From Streptoverticillium olivoreticuli subsp. olivoreticuli (lineage in GTDB: Bacteria > Actinomycetota > Actinomycetes > Streptomycetales > Streptomycetaceae): 64,000 nt of DNA. The stretch is taken from positions 4,371,001 through 4,435,000 of the forward strand of contig NZ_CP031455.1 in NCBI RefSeq assembly GCF_003391135.1, in the 5' to 3' direction. The position numbers and the translations under genes were made by a program. This document shows, one piece after another, positions 19,375 to 29,682 of this stretch. The number at the start of each line of letters is the position of its first letter. Within the stretch, counting starts at the first letter, position 1. The notes under the pieces are model-generated. The model was not told the origin of the DNA and did no database searches. It saw only the letters and a list, made by a program, of their open reading frames with translations.

Positions 19375-20071
19375 CGCGGGCCGCGGCGGCAGTGGCCGCG
19401 GCCGTGGCGCCCGCGGCGCGGTCGAGCAGCCCCGTACGGGCCGCGAGGGCCGCCGCCTCCAGCCGGGAGCCCACGCCCAGCTTCATCAGGACGCGCTGCA
19501 CATGTGTGCGCGCGGTGCTGGGAGCTATTCCCATGCCCGCCGCGATCAGCCGGGTGTCCTCGCCCTCGGCGACCCGCACGAGCACCTCGACCTCGCGCGG
19601 GGTGAGCAGTTGGAGCAGCCGGGCGCCCTCGTCGTCGGGCTGCGCCGCGGGGTTGAGGAGCTCGGCGAAGGCGCCCTGGAGCAGCTGCGGGTCCACCGCG
19701 GCCTCTCCGGCACGGGCCTTCATCATGGCCCGCTCGACGCCCTCGATGCGTTCGTTGTGCCGCACATAGCCCGAGGCGCCCGCGGCGAAGGCCGCGGCGA
19801 TGCCGAGCGGGCTCGGCACGGGGCCGAGCACCACGACGGCCACCTGCGGGCGCTCGCGCTTGATCCGGACGACCGGGTCGAAGGCCCCCGGCTCGGCGGG
19901 GGTGGCGGTGCCCAGCAGGCACACCTCGGGGGCGCGGCTGACCACCAGGTCGGCCGCGCCCGCGCTCGGCGCCGCGGCGGCCAGCACCCGGTGCCCGCGC
20001 AGCTTCAGGGCCGAGGCGAGCGCCTCGGCCAGCAGTCGGTGGTCGTCGACCACCATGAGCCGCACGCCCAT
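19331..20071 (-). CDS. LuxR-type response regulator with degenerate receiver
   Basis: 246 residues. The receiver begins VRLMVVDDHRLLAEAL like NarL proteins, but the phospho-acceptor position is Gly (CLLG, Gly54), the switch Thr/Ser region reads VVVLGPVPS, and the conserved Lys is Arg (SGYVRHN). The LuxR HTH (LTPREVEVLVRVAEG ... APSTARTHVQRVLMKLGV) is intact. It therefore probably works without phosphorylation, perhaps with a ligand. The C-terminus is an Ala-rich tail. No kinase is nearby. Confidence 0.85.
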   Translation of the reverse strand: MGVRLMVVDDHRLLAEALASALKLRGHRVLAAAAPSAGAADLVVSRAPEVCLLGTATPAEPGAFDPVVRIKRERPQVAVVVLGPVPSPLGIAAAFAAGASGYVRHNERIEGVERAMMKARAGEAAVDPQLLQGAFAELLNPAAQPDDEGARLLQLLTPREVEVLVRVAEGEDTRLIAAGMGIAPSTARTHVQRVLMKLGVGSRLEAAALAARTGLLDRAAGATAAATAAAARVIAPRPPAGPQGGA

Positions 20072-20393
20072 GCGCTTGCCCCCTGTCGCCCGCGTACGTC
20101 TCTCGTCGGCCCTCTTGTTCCCCGGAAGCTACACGCTTGTTCGACGTTCCGCGCCCCTTACCGGTGAGAAGTCCCCCGGAATGCCGAAATCCCTGCCAAT
20201 CACGTGTACTTCGAGACTGAAACGGATCGTTCAGGCACGGAGGCGTGACGGGCAGGGATACGACTTTCGGCGTGCTTCATCGTGCGTCAACCGATCGGAA
20301 ACGACTACGGCGTCAACACGACGACAGCGGGTCGGCCGCGTGGGTGCCGGTACCGGCGTCAACTTCCGGTACCGGCCGTTCCGCACGGTGGGG
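20072..20393. other. Gene-free 322-bp gap
   Basis: Contains the upstream region of the degenerate response regulator and, near 20347-20375, a hairpin behind the propeller gene. No reading frame in this stretch has a Shine-Dalgarno and codon use that I would accept. Confidence 0.5.
20347..20375 (-). terminator. Hairpin behind the PQQ-propeller gene
   Basis: Two copies of CCGGTACCGG (20347-20356 and 20366-20375) separated by 9 nt. Because the unit is itself palindromic, the copies pair as a 10-bp stem. It lies 18 bp past the stop of the minus-strand gene. Confidence 0.5.
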
Positions 20394-22232
20394 TCAGTTC
20401 CCGCCGAAGACCGCCAGCAGGTTCTCCCGGTCCAGGCCGAGCGACCGCTTGTGGACGTACTCCGAGCCGAGGAAGAGCCGGCCCTGCGCCCACAGTCCCT
20501 CCTTGAACTGCGGCGAGAGGTCCTGCTCCAACTTGGCCGAGTCGTCGGCGTTCTTCAGCAGCACATCGGCCTTGTACGTCTTCGGGTCGATGCGCAGCAC
20601 CTGCCCGCCGCCCTTGTACGTCGCGTTCTGGTAGCCGATCGCGAAGCCGTCCTTGTCGGTGCCCAGCGGGGTCAGCTGGGCGCCGGGCACGCCCTCGGTC
20701 TTGCCCTTGGTCTGGCCGTTGGCCAGGTCGAAGGCGACGATCTCGTTGACCTGGCCGGGCTGGTCGGAGTCGCCGGAGGAGTGCTGCTTGGTCGGCAGGT
20801 AGAGCGAGTCCTTGGTGATGGAGATCTTGGTGCAGCCCTCGACCTCGGTGGACGGGCACTTGGGCTCGTAGGTGCCGTTGCCCGTGGAGATCTTGGACTT
20901 CAGCCTGCCTTCCTTGGCGCTGTCGTCGATCACCATGAAGTCCGAGGCGCCGTTGCCGGTGGAGTCGCCCGCGGAGACGGCCACGACCAGCGGGTCGGTG
21001 GACGCGATGTGCGGGTAGTTGAGGCCGGACGGCATCTTGTACTCGGACTTGACCGCACCCGACTTGGGGTCGAGGGTCTGGATGCTGATCTGCGGCCGCT
21101 GGTAGTCGCCGCAGCGGCGCACGGCGACGAGCTTGCCGCCACCGCCGTAACCGGCGTCCTTGCAGTCGTCGCCGTCGGCCTTGGGCTTCCACAGCTCCTT
21201 GCCGTCGTCCAGCGACCAGGCGGCGCCGCCACCGATGCCGCCCGCGGCCACGGTGCCGCCGCCGATGGTGACCTCGCTGAAGGTGAGGTCCTTGTCACCG
21301 GTCTTGGCGGACTTCTGCCAGAGCTTGGTGCCCTTGTTCAGGTCGAGGGCGACGACCTGGGTGCAGGGGCCGCCGTACGGCTTGTCGTCGGTCTGCTTGC
21401 CATCGCTGACCAGGATGACGGCCTTGCCGTCGGCCGTCGCCTGCGGGTTGGCCCAGCAGATCGCCCCGTCGACCGGGATCTCCCACTTCTTGCCGCCGGA
21501 CAGGCCGTAGCCGGTGACCTTGTAGACGTCCGCCTTGGCGACGACCTGGTCGGTGGCCCACAGGCCCTTGGCGCTGACCATGTCCTTGACGTCCTGCGAG
21601 GGCACGCTGAACAGCAGTTTGCCGTCGACGGCCTTGGGCTTGGGACCGCTGTCGCCGCCACCGCCCTTGCCGCCGCCCTGGGTGCTGTTGCCGTCCTTGC
21701 TCGCCGTGTCGTCCTTGCCGCCGCCCGAGGTGGCGTACCAGATGCCACCGCCGACGACGAGCGCCAGCGCGACGGCCGCGGACACGATGACCACCATGCG
21801 CTGCTTGCCACGGCCGTTGCCGCCACCGGGGCCGGCGGGGCTGGGCGGACCGGGCGGGTACGCGCCGAACTGGGGCGGCTGGGGGGCACCGAAGCCTTGG
21901 CCGGGCGCGCCGAATCCCTGACCGGGCTGGCCGGGCTGGCCGGGGTAGCCGTAGCCGCCCGGCGGCGGGCCCTGGGGTGCGCCCTGCGGGGCGCCCGGCG
22001 GGGGCGGCGGGGTCGCCGGTGCCCCGGGCGGGGGCGGCGTCGAGGGCTTCTGGAAGCCTGGCGGCGGGGGCGGTGTCTGCGGCGCCTGCGGGTAGCCGTA
22101 CCCCGGCGGCGGGCCCTGCGGCGGCTGCTGGGGCGGGTAGCCGTACGAGGGGTTCGGCGCTCCGAAGCCTCCGCCCGGCTGCGCCGGGGGAACCCCTGGC
22201 GGCTGGTTGGGCGGCTGGGGCGGCTGTGACAT
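20394..22232 (-). CDS. Pro/Gly-rich membrane-anchored PQQ-like beta-propeller protein
   Basis: 612 residues in three parts. Residues 1-140 are a Pro/Gly/Gln-rich cytoplasmic tail with repeated GYGYP and GQGFGAP units. Residues ~146-168 are one transmembrane helix (MVVIVSAAVALALVVGGG). The rest is an extracellular Gly/Ser linker and a WD/PQQ-like propeller with blades such as VVALDLNKGTKLWQK and AAWSLDDGKELWK. This architecture is common in Streptomyces; the function is unknown, and BamB-like blades suggest protein or ligand binding. Cys residues in the extracellular part could form disulfides. The ATG at 22232 has GAGGAA upstream. Confidence 0.85.
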   Translation of the reverse strand: MSQPPQPPNQPPGVPPAQPGGGFGAPNPSYGYPPQQPPQGPPPGYGYPQAPQTPPPPPGFQKPSTPPPPGAPATPPPPPGAPQGAPQGPPPGGYGYPGQPGQPGQGFGAPGQGFGAPQPPQFGAYPPGPPSPAGPGGGNGRGKQRMVVIVSAAVALALVVGGGIWYATSGGGKDDTASKDGNSTQGGGKGGGGDSGPKPKAVDGKLLFSVPSQDVKDMVSAKGLWATDQVVAKADVYKVTGYGLSGGKKWEIPVDGAICWANPQATADGKAVILVSDGKQTDDKPYGGPCTQVVALDLNKGTKLWQKSAKTGDKDLTFSEVTIGGGTVAAGGIGGGAAWSLDDGKELWKPKADGDDCKDAGYGGGGKLVAVRRCGDYQRPQISIQTLDPKSGAVKSEYKMPSGLNYPHIASTDPLVVAVSAGDSTGNGASDFMVIDDSAKEGRLKSKISTGNGTYEPKCPSTEVEGCTKISITKDSLYLPTKQHSSGDSDQPGQVNEIVAFDLANGQTKGKTEGVPGAQLTPLGTDKDGFAIGYQNATYKGGGQVLRIDPKTYKADVLLKNADDSAKLEQDLSPQFKEGLWAQGRLFLGSEYVHKRSLGLDRENLLAVFGGN

Positions 22233-22371
22233 CAGCTTTCCTCTTTACGCGGGTGCGGCGTCCGGCCGGTCTCCCCCGCGCTCCCGGTGGCCGAAAATGA
22301 CCGAAAATCCACCGGGAAGGAGCGAATCGGACGCGCATCCCGCCAGTCGGGCGGCAGGCGAGCGGATGTCT

Positions 22372-22399
22372 TTTGTATCACCAGATTCTGAGGTGACAG
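22372..22399 (-). promoter_or_regulatory. Promoter of the propeller gene with an inverted repeat in its spacer
   Basis: Reading the minus strand: -35 CTGTCA (22399-22394), 16-nt spacer, -10 TACAAA (22377-22372). The inverted repeat TCACC (22378-22382) / GGTGA (22392-22396) fills the spacer, as expected for a repressor site. It would give a 5' UTR of roughly 130 nt. Confidence 0.45.
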
Positions 22400-22489
22400 G
22401 CGCGGATTGAGGGTTTACGGCAGGCCGTGACGAGACCGTTGCGCGGTGCTCTTCGGCGGCGCTTTCAGGCCATGCGATCGCGCCTGCGG

Positions 22490-22622
22490 CGGGCTTGTTC
22501 CCCACCCCGCCCCTTCCCGAAACTGGGGCTCGTGCCCCAGCCCCCCCCCGGCTGCGGGTCCGTTGCCGCCTGCGGCGGGAGCTCCCTACGGGAGCGTCCT
22601 CAAACGCCGGACGGGCTGATTT
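22490..22622. repeat. Intergenic hairpin repeat, copy 2 (half, AAAC variant)
   Basis: Carries the CCCGCCCCTTCCCGAAACTGGGG module, a C-run, the CGCCTGCGGCGGGAGC module and only the left arm of the core (22596-22619, CTCAAACGCCGGACGGGCTGA). The right arm is missing. It occupies most of the 545-bp gap 22233-22777, which otherwise holds the propeller promoter and no gene. Confidence 0.8.
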
Positions 22623-22777
22623 CGCACCCCGGGCTGGAAGTCCACCCAGCGGAAAGCGCGGACAGGGTAGGGATAGCCCCACCCCCCACCGACCCGCTGC
22701 TCCCATGTCACAGAGCGTCGCGCCTCCCTAGCGTGGAGCCGTAAGTCGGACAGTGGGGAAAAGGGGCGTGGCCATCG

Positions 22778-25285
22778 ATGATGGGGAAGCTCGCGGCGCG
22801 TTCGCTGCGGTATCGGATCGGTGGTTTCACCGCCACGTTCCTCGCGCTTTTCATCGGCGCCACGCTGGTCATGGCCTGCGGCGGTCTCATGGAGACCGGC
22901 ATTCGGAACAACGTCCCGCCGCAGCGCCTCGCGGGCGCGCAGATCCTGGTCACCGGTGACCGTACGCACGTGGTGCAGACGGGCAAGAAGCACAAGAAGA
23001 CCACGACGCTTCCCGAACGGGTCGAGCTCCCGGCCGGGTCGGCCGACAAGGTGCGGGCCGTGCCCGGGGTGCGTACGGCCGTCGGGGAGCGCACCTTCGA
23101 CGCGACGGTGCTCGGCGGCGGGGCACCCGCGAAGGCGGAAGCGCACGGGTGGGAGTCCGCGGCGCTCACGCCGTACGCGCTCTCCTCGGGCCACGCGCCG
23201 GGCGAGGGAGAGGTCGTACTCGACGCGGGGCTCGCCCGCCGCGCGGGGGTCGGCGTGGGGGACCGCGTACGGATCGCCGCGCACGGCGGCTCCGCCGCGT
23301 ACCGCGTGAGCGGTGTCGCCACCGCGCGGGACGTGCCCCGGGCCACGCTGTTCTTCTCCGCTCCGGACGCGGCCGCGCTCTCCGGCCGGGCGGACTCCGT
23401 CGCCGACATCGCGGTCACCCTCGCGCCCGGCGCGGACCTCGGCACCGTGCGCAAGGGCATCGCCGCGGCACTCGCGGGTCAGCGCGTCACCCTGCTGACC
23501 GGTGACGACCGGGGTGCCGTCGAGCACCCCGAGGTGCTCCAGGGCGGCGAGGACCTGATCGCGCTCTCCGGGGCGGTCGGCGGACTGGTCGTGCTGGTCG
23601 CGGTGTTCGTCGTGGCCGGAACCGTCGCCCTGTCCGCACAGCAGCGCAGCCGGGAACTCGCCCTGCTGCGTGCGATCGGCGCGAGCCCGCGCCAACTGCG
23701 GCGCATGCTGCTGGGCGAGACCCTCATGGTCATGGCCTTCGCCGCCGCGGCGGCCTGGCCCGCGGGACCGGTCGCGGGGCGGTGGCTCTACGACACACTG
23801 GTCGACAGCGGCATGATCGCCGAGACCGTCGAATTCAGCCAGGGCTGGATCCCGGCCATGCCCGCGTACGGGGCGCTGCTGCTGACCGCCGTGGCCGGCG
23901 GGCTGCTCGGCAGCACGCGGGCGGTCAAGGCCAAGCCCGTGGAGGCGCTGGGCGAGGCGGCCGTACGCAAGGACCGGCTGCATCCCGTACGCGTCGTCGC
24001 CGGGCTGCTGTTCCTCGCGGGCACGGTCGCACTGACCCTGGTCACCTCGCTCGTCCTGCGCGGCCCGATGGCGGCCAGTACGGCGGGACCGACGGTGATG
24101 TGCTGCGCGATCGCCCTGGCCCTGCTGGGCCCGTGGTTCACCAAGGCGGTGACCGTGCTGCTCCACTGGCCCGTACGCCTCCTCACCGGCGCCCCCGGCA
24201 GGCTGGCGGCGCTCAACTGCCGTGCCCGTACGGCCAAGACGGCGGCGATCGCGACCCCGGTCATGCTGGCCAGCGGCATCGCCACCGGCATGCTCTACCT
24301 CCAGACCACCACGGCCGCCGCGACCGACGAGGCGTTCACGGAGAACCTGCGGGCCGACTCGGTGATCACCTCGGCGGCGGGCGGCGTGGACCCGGCGCTG
24401 CTCGACCGGGTGCGCGCGCTGCCGGGTGTCACCGCGGCGAGCGCGTACGTCACCGGCACCGGCTACACCGAACCGCACGACAGCGACGAGCCCAAGAAGG
24501 GCCTGCCCCTGCAGGGCGTCAGCGCGGACGGCGTCGCACAGACCCTCGCGATCACTCCGAGCGCGGGCAGCCTGACCGCTCTGCGCGGTGCGGCGGTCGC
24601 GCTGCCGGAGAGCGTCGCGCACCGGATCCACCGCGGGGTGGGCGACGCGATGCGGCTGCGGCTGGGGGACGGGGCCGTCGTGGACGTACGCGTCGTGGCC
24701 CTCTTCAAGGGCCGCGAGGGCTTCGAGACGGCGCTCACCAGCGCGGAACTGCTCGCTCCGCACACGACCACGGGGCTGCCCTCGCAGATCCTGGTCCGGG
24801 GCGGGGCCGGTGCGGACCTCGCCGCCGCGGTGGGGCCGGGCATGAGGATCAGCGGCCGCGACGCGGTGACCGCGGCCCACGCGCGCGACAACCGGACCCA
24901 GGCGTCGGTCAACTACCTGATCATCGCGATGCTCGTCGGCTACACGGTGCTCTCCGTCGTGAACACGACGGCCGTCGCCGTGGGCTCCCGGAAGGGCGAG
25001 TTCGCGCTCCAGCGCCTCACGGGGGCGACGCGGGGGCAGGTGCTGCGGATGATGACGGTGGAGGGCGCGCTGGTGGCGGTGGTGGGGCTGCTGCTGGGAA
25101 CTGTCGCGGCGGCGACGACGCTGGTTCCCTTCGGGATGGCGGTATCGGGATCCTGGCTGCCGTCGGGTCCGGCGTCGATCTTTGTGACGGTGGTCGCTTC
25201 GGGGCTCGGTGTGACCTTGGCGGCGACGCTGGTGCCGGCGTGGGTGGCGCTCCGTTCCCGGCCGGTGGATGCGGTGCGCTTGTAA
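22778..25285 (+). CDS. FtsX-like ABC transporter permease without an adjacent ATPase gene
   Basis: 835 residues. Layout is that of large MacB/LolC-type permeases. An N-terminal span (~15-38) precedes an extracytoplasmic domain (~40-250). A first FtsX block follows with QQRSRELALLRAIGASPRQLRRMLLGE (~295-320), then central spans, a second extracytoplasmic domain (~520-690) and a terminal FtsX block (RKGEFALQRLTGATRGQVLRMM). It would act with a LolD-like ATPase to move lipids, peptides or drugs. That ATPase is normally the preceding gene, but here the preceding sequence is a hairpin repeat. Start ATG 22778 (ATGATG) after AAGGGG. Confidence 0.88.
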   Translation: MMGKLAARSLRYRIGGFTATFLALFIGATLVMACGGLMETGIRNNVPPQRLAGAQILVTGDRTHVVQTGKKHKKTTTLPERVELPAGSADKVRAVPGVRTAVGERTFDATVLGGGAPAKAEAHGWESAALTPYALSSGHAPGEGEVVLDAGLARRAGVGVGDRVRIAAHGGSAAYRVSGVATARDVPRATLFFSAPDAAALSGRADSVADIAVTLAPGADLGTVRKGIAAALAGQRVTLLTGDDRGAVEHPEVLQGGEDLIALSGAVGGLVVLVAVFVVAGTVALSAQQRSRELALLRAIGASPRQLRRMLLGETLMVMAFAAAAAWPAGPVAGRWLYDTLVDSGMIAETVEFSQGWIPAMPAYGALLLTAVAGGLLGSTRAVKAKPVEALGEAAVRKDRLHPVRVVAGLLFLAGTVALTLVTSLVLRGPMAASTAGPTVMCCAIALALLGPWFTKAVTVLLHWPVRLLTGAPGRLAALNCRARTAKTAAIATPVMLASGIATGMLYLQTTTAAATDEAFTENLRADSVITSAAGGVDPALLDRVRALPGVTAASAYVTGTGYTEPHDSDEPKKGLPLQGVSADGVAQTLAITPSAGSLTALRGAAVALPESVAHRIHRGVGDAMRLRLGDGAVVDVRVVALFKGREGFETALTSAELLAPHTTTGLPSQILVRGGAGADLAAAVGPGMRISGRDAVTAAHARDNRTQASVNYLIIAMLVGYTVLSVVNTTAVAVGSRKGEFALQRLTGATRGQVLRMMTVEGALVAVVGLLLGTVAAATTLVPFGMAVSGSWLPSGPASIFVTVVASGLGVTLAATLVPAWVALRSRPVDAVRL

Positions 25286-25455
25286 CGGTTCTTGTTCCCC
25301 AGCCCCGCCCCTTCCCGAAACCGGGGAGACCCCGGCCCCCCAAAGCGGCTGCGCCGCTTGTCCTCAATCGCCGGACGGGCTGATTTCAGCCCGTCCGGCG
25401 ATTGAGGACGCGGCCGCAGGCCGCTCCCGCCGCAGGCGGCAACGGACCCGCACCC
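25286..25455. repeat. Intergenic hairpin repeat, copy 3 (complete, AATC variant)
   Basis: Core palindrome 25360-25409: 24-bp arms with CTCAATCGCCGGACGGGCTGA and its exact complement around TT. Upstream CCCGCCCCTTCCCGAAACCGGGG, downstream GCGGCCGCAGGCCGC and CCGCCGCAGGCGG modules. It lies after the ABC permease and before the ABC-F gene (same strand). Confidence 0.85.
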
Positions 25456-25514
25456 GATCGGCCGTAACGACCGGCATGGGATCCTGGGAGGAGACCCACT
25501 CAGCAAGGAGCGGA

Positions 25515-27311
<1,797 letters not shown>

Positions 27312-27326
27312 CGTCTTGCCGGAGTT

Positions 27327-27360
27327 CCCGGTATGGGTGCGGGTCCGCACCCATACCGGG
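27327..27360. terminator. Perfect 16-bp stem between convergent ABC-F and DUF397 genes
   Basis: CCCGGTATGGGTGCGG (27327-27342), GT, CCGCACCCATACCGGG (27345-27360). It starts 16 bp after the ABC-F stop and ends 9 bp before the DUF397 stop, so it serves both directions. Confidence 0.85.
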
Positions 27361-27368
27361 GCGGCGGC

Positions 27369-27560
27369 CTACCCTCCGGCTGCGGTGGCGGCGTAGGTGA
27401 TGAAGGCTTCCCAGGCGCGGGCGCCTATGGTGATTCTGGGGCCGTCCTTGCGCTTGGAGTCACGTATATGGACGGCGTGGGAGAGGGCGGCGACTTCAAC
27501 GCACTGATCGCCCTCGGTCTGGCTGTAGCTGGACTTGGACCATGCCGGTTCGCTGCTCAC
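27369..27560 (-). CDS. DUF397 protein
   Basis: 63 residues: WSKSSYSQTEGDQCVEVA at the N-terminus, then VHIRDSKRKDGPRITIGARAWEAFI, the complete DUF397 pattern. These small proteins are typically encoded next to XRE-DUF5753 regulators in Streptomyces, and such pairs have been linked to antibiotic production and development. The GTG at 27560 overlaps the stop of the XRE gene (GTGA), so the pair is translated together. A longer reading upstream overlaps the XRE gene and is not used. Confidence 0.9.
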   Translation of the reverse strand: MSSEPAWSKSSYSQTEGDQCVEVAALSHAVHIRDSKRKDGPRITIGARAWEAFITYAATAAGG

Positions 27561-28366
27561 AGTTCTTCTGCCACCCTTCTGACGAGTTGGGCTGAACCTT
27601 CGGCGTCGAGCGCGCGCATGCGGATCATGGAATGGCGCTTCACGAGCTCGCCCACCTTCTCCAGATCCGTATACAACATGCTCATGCCCTGCGCCTCTTG
27701 ATAGCCGTAGCACCTGTGATCAGGGACCTCCAGCACAGAGAACGAGCCGCCGACCGCGGGACCGGCACCTTGGCCGAGGGGCAACACCTGGATGGATACG
27801 TTGCGCAACTCGCCCAATTCCAGGAGGCGGTTGAGCTGCCCCTTCATCACCTTCGGCCCGCCCACGAGCCCCCTCAAGGCAACCTCGTGGATCACGAAGC
27901 TGAACAGCGTGGTCGGCTTCCTCAGCAGTTCTCCACGCTGCACCCGGCCGAGCACTCGCGCCTCGACCGTGTCATCGTCCACGGGCGGGCAGTGGCTGGC
28001 CATGAGCACGCGCGCGTACTCCTCGGTCTGCAACAGACCGGGAATGAGCAGCACGTCATACCAGTGCTGGGCGATCGCTTCGGCCTCGATACTCATGTAC
28101 TCGCGCACCCTGCTGACGAACCGGTCCGGCTCCAGATATGGATGCACCGCCGCCAACTTCCCCTTCGCGCCGCACATTTCGTCGGCGATCTCAAGGAGAT
28201 GCTGGGTCGGCCGCCGCCTCCCCTGCTCCATGGACTTGATGGTTTCCGGACCGTACCCCGCCTCTTCCGCGAGCTCCTCGCGAGAGACGTTCGCTTCGGT
28301 GCGCCACAGCTTGACCTGGTTTCCGGACAGCCGCCACGCCATCGGCGGCTGGGAGAGTTCGCCCAT
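27557..28366 (-). CDS. XRE-family regulator with DUF5753 domain
   Basis: 269 residues. N-terminal HTH_XRE at ~13-62 (GNQVKLWRTEANVSREELAEEAGYGPETIKSMEQGRRRP). The DUF5753 sensor domain (~85-265) shows IPGLLQTEEYARVLM, RVQRGELLRKP and VSIQVLPLGQGAGPAVGGSF. Paired with the DUF397 gene by a 4-bp overlap. The ATG at 28366 is preceded by AAGGGC; GTG 28369 is equally possible. A near-perfect palindrome at 28390-28411 is the probable autoregulatory site. Confidence 0.92.
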   Translation of the reverse strand: MGELSQPPMAWRLSGNQVKLWRTEANVSREELAEEAGYGPETIKSMEQGRRRPTQHLLEIADEMCGAKGKLAAVHPYLEPDRFVSRVREYMSIEAEAIAQHWYDVLLIPGLLQTEEYARVLMASHCPPVDDDTVEARVLGRVQRGELLRKPTTLFSFVIHEVALRGLVGGPKVMKGQLNRLLELGELRNVSIQVLPLGQGAGPAVGGSFSVLEVPDHRCYGYQEAQGMSMLYTDLEKVGELVKRHSMIRMRALDAEGSAQLVRRVAEEL

Positions 28367-28389
28367 CACGGCGCCCTTGCCCCTTCGTA

Positions 28390-28411
28390 CCTCTGTCGGT
28401 ACCAACGGAGG
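28390..28411. promoter_or_regulatory. 22-bp palindrome upstream of the XRE-DUF397 pair
   Basis: CCTCTGTCGGTACCAACGGAGG, centred on GGTACC; 9 of 11 base pairs are symmetric. It is 24 bp upstream of the XRE start codon, over the expected promoter or transcription start. Likely operator for the encoded regulator. Confidence 0.5.
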
Positions 28412-28475
28412 CTAGGCCGGGCAAGCCGCATACAAGACCAATTCGAAGGAATTCTCCCCGCACGGGTGAACGGGG

Positions 28476-29396
28476 TTACAGCACGGTCGCCCCCGCCACC
28501 GGGCCCGAAGTGACGCGTACCGCGCGGCACGTGCCGGACGCTCGCAGGGCGGCGGCGACCTTCTCCGCGGATTCGGCGTCCTGTACCAGGAATGCCGTCG
28601 TCGGGCCCGAGCCGGAGACCATCGCGGCCAGCGCGCCTGCTTCCGTACCCGCCGACAGCGTCGCGGTCAGGGAGGGGCGGAGGGAGACCGCCGCGGCCTG
28701 GAGGTCGTTGGAGACGGAGGCGGCGAGGGCCGCCGGGTCGCCGGTGCGGAGGGCCTCGAGGAGGGCGGGCGACGGCTCGGGGTCGGGCACGTCGGCCGAC
28801 GTGGCGCCCGTGCCGGAGGCGATCCTCAGGCGGTCGCACTCGGCGTAGACGGCCGGCGTGGAGAGCCCGCCGTCGGCGACGGCGAAGACCCAGTGGAAGG
28901 TGCCGCCGACGGGGAGGGGCGTGAGGATCTCGCCCCGGCCGCGGCCGAGCGCCGCCCCGCCGACCAGGCTGAACGGCACGTCGCTGCCCAGCTCCGCGCA
29001 GATGTCGAGCAGTTCCTCGCGGGACGCGCCCGTGCCCCACAACGCGTCGCAGGCCAGCAGCGCGCCCGCGCCGTCGGCACTGCCGCCCGCCATGCCGCCC
29101 GCGACGGGGATGTCCTTCGCGATGTGGATGTGCACCCTGGGCTCGCGGCCGTGGCGCGCGCCCAGGGCGAGCGCCGCGCGCGCCGCGAGGTTGGTGGCGT
29201 CGAGGGGAACTTGCGCCGCGTCCGGTCCCGCGCAGGTGATCGTGAGCTCGTCGGCCTCGGTGACGGTGATCTCGTCGTGCAGGCCGACGGCGAGGAAGAC
29301 GTTGGCGAGGTCGTGGAATCCGTCCGGGCGCACGCCGCCCACGGCGAGCTGGACGTTGACCTTCGCGGGTACGCGGACGGTGACGGACGCGGTCAC
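28476..29396 (-). CDS. ispE: 4-diphosphocytidyl-2-C-methyl-D-erythritol kinase
   Basis: 306 residues, GHMP kinase of the MEP isoprenoid pathway. It phosphorylates CDP-ME at the 2-position. PAKVN (10-14) with the following RPDGFHDL, and the ATP-binding PVAGGMAGGSADGAG (97-111) are clear. SGSGPTTAFLV closes the fold. The GTG at 29396 has GAGGAG 9-10 nt upstream. It follows rsmA in the same direction, an order conserved in actinobacteria (rpfB-ksgA-ispE), but a hairpin repeat separates the two here. Confidence 0.96.
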   Translation of the reverse strand: MTASVTVRVPAKVNVQLAVGGVRPDGFHDLANVFLAVGLHDEITVTEADELTITCAGPDAAQVPLDATNLAARAALALGARHGREPRVHIHIAKDIPVAGGMAGGSADGAGALLACDALWGTGASREELLDICAELGSDVPFSLVGGAALGRGRGEILTPLPVGGTFHWVFAVADGGLSTPAVYAECDRLRIASGTGATSADVPDPEPSPALLEALRTGDPAALAASVSNDLQAAAVSLRPSLTATLSAGTEAGALAAMVSGSGPTTAFLVQDAESAEKVAAALRASGTCRAVRVTSGPVAGATVL

Positions 29397-29454
29397 TTCG
29401 GCTGGCTCCTCGGGTCGTTGGGTTGGTGATGGTACGACGGTGGGTGGGCAGGTC

Positions 29455-29682
29455 TCTTTCCCCAGCCCCGCCCCTTCCCGAAACCGGGGAGACCCCGGAC
29501 CCCCAGCGCCCTGCGGGCGCGTCCTCAAACGCCGGACGGGCTGATTTCGCGGACCGTAGCCAGCGAATCCAGCCCGTCCGGCGTTTGAGGACAGCGCGCG
29601 AAGCGTGCTTCGGGGTCTGGGGCAGAGCCCCAGTTCGGGAAGGGGCGGGGTGGGGAACAAGCCCGCCGCAGGCGGCAACGGG
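29455..29682. repeat. Intergenic hairpin repeat, copy 4 (complete with enlarged loop, AAAC variant)
   Basis: Core arms at 29521-29550 and ~29562-29593: CTCAAACGCCGGACGGGCTG with CAGCCCGTCCGGCGTTTGAG, plus partly paired TTTCGC/GCGAATCC extensions and a short loop. Flanked by CCCGCCCCTTCCCGAAACCGGGG and by CTGGGGCAGAGCCCCAG. Sits between ispE and rsmA, two genes in one direction, so it would attenuate or separate the operon. Confidence 0.85.
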
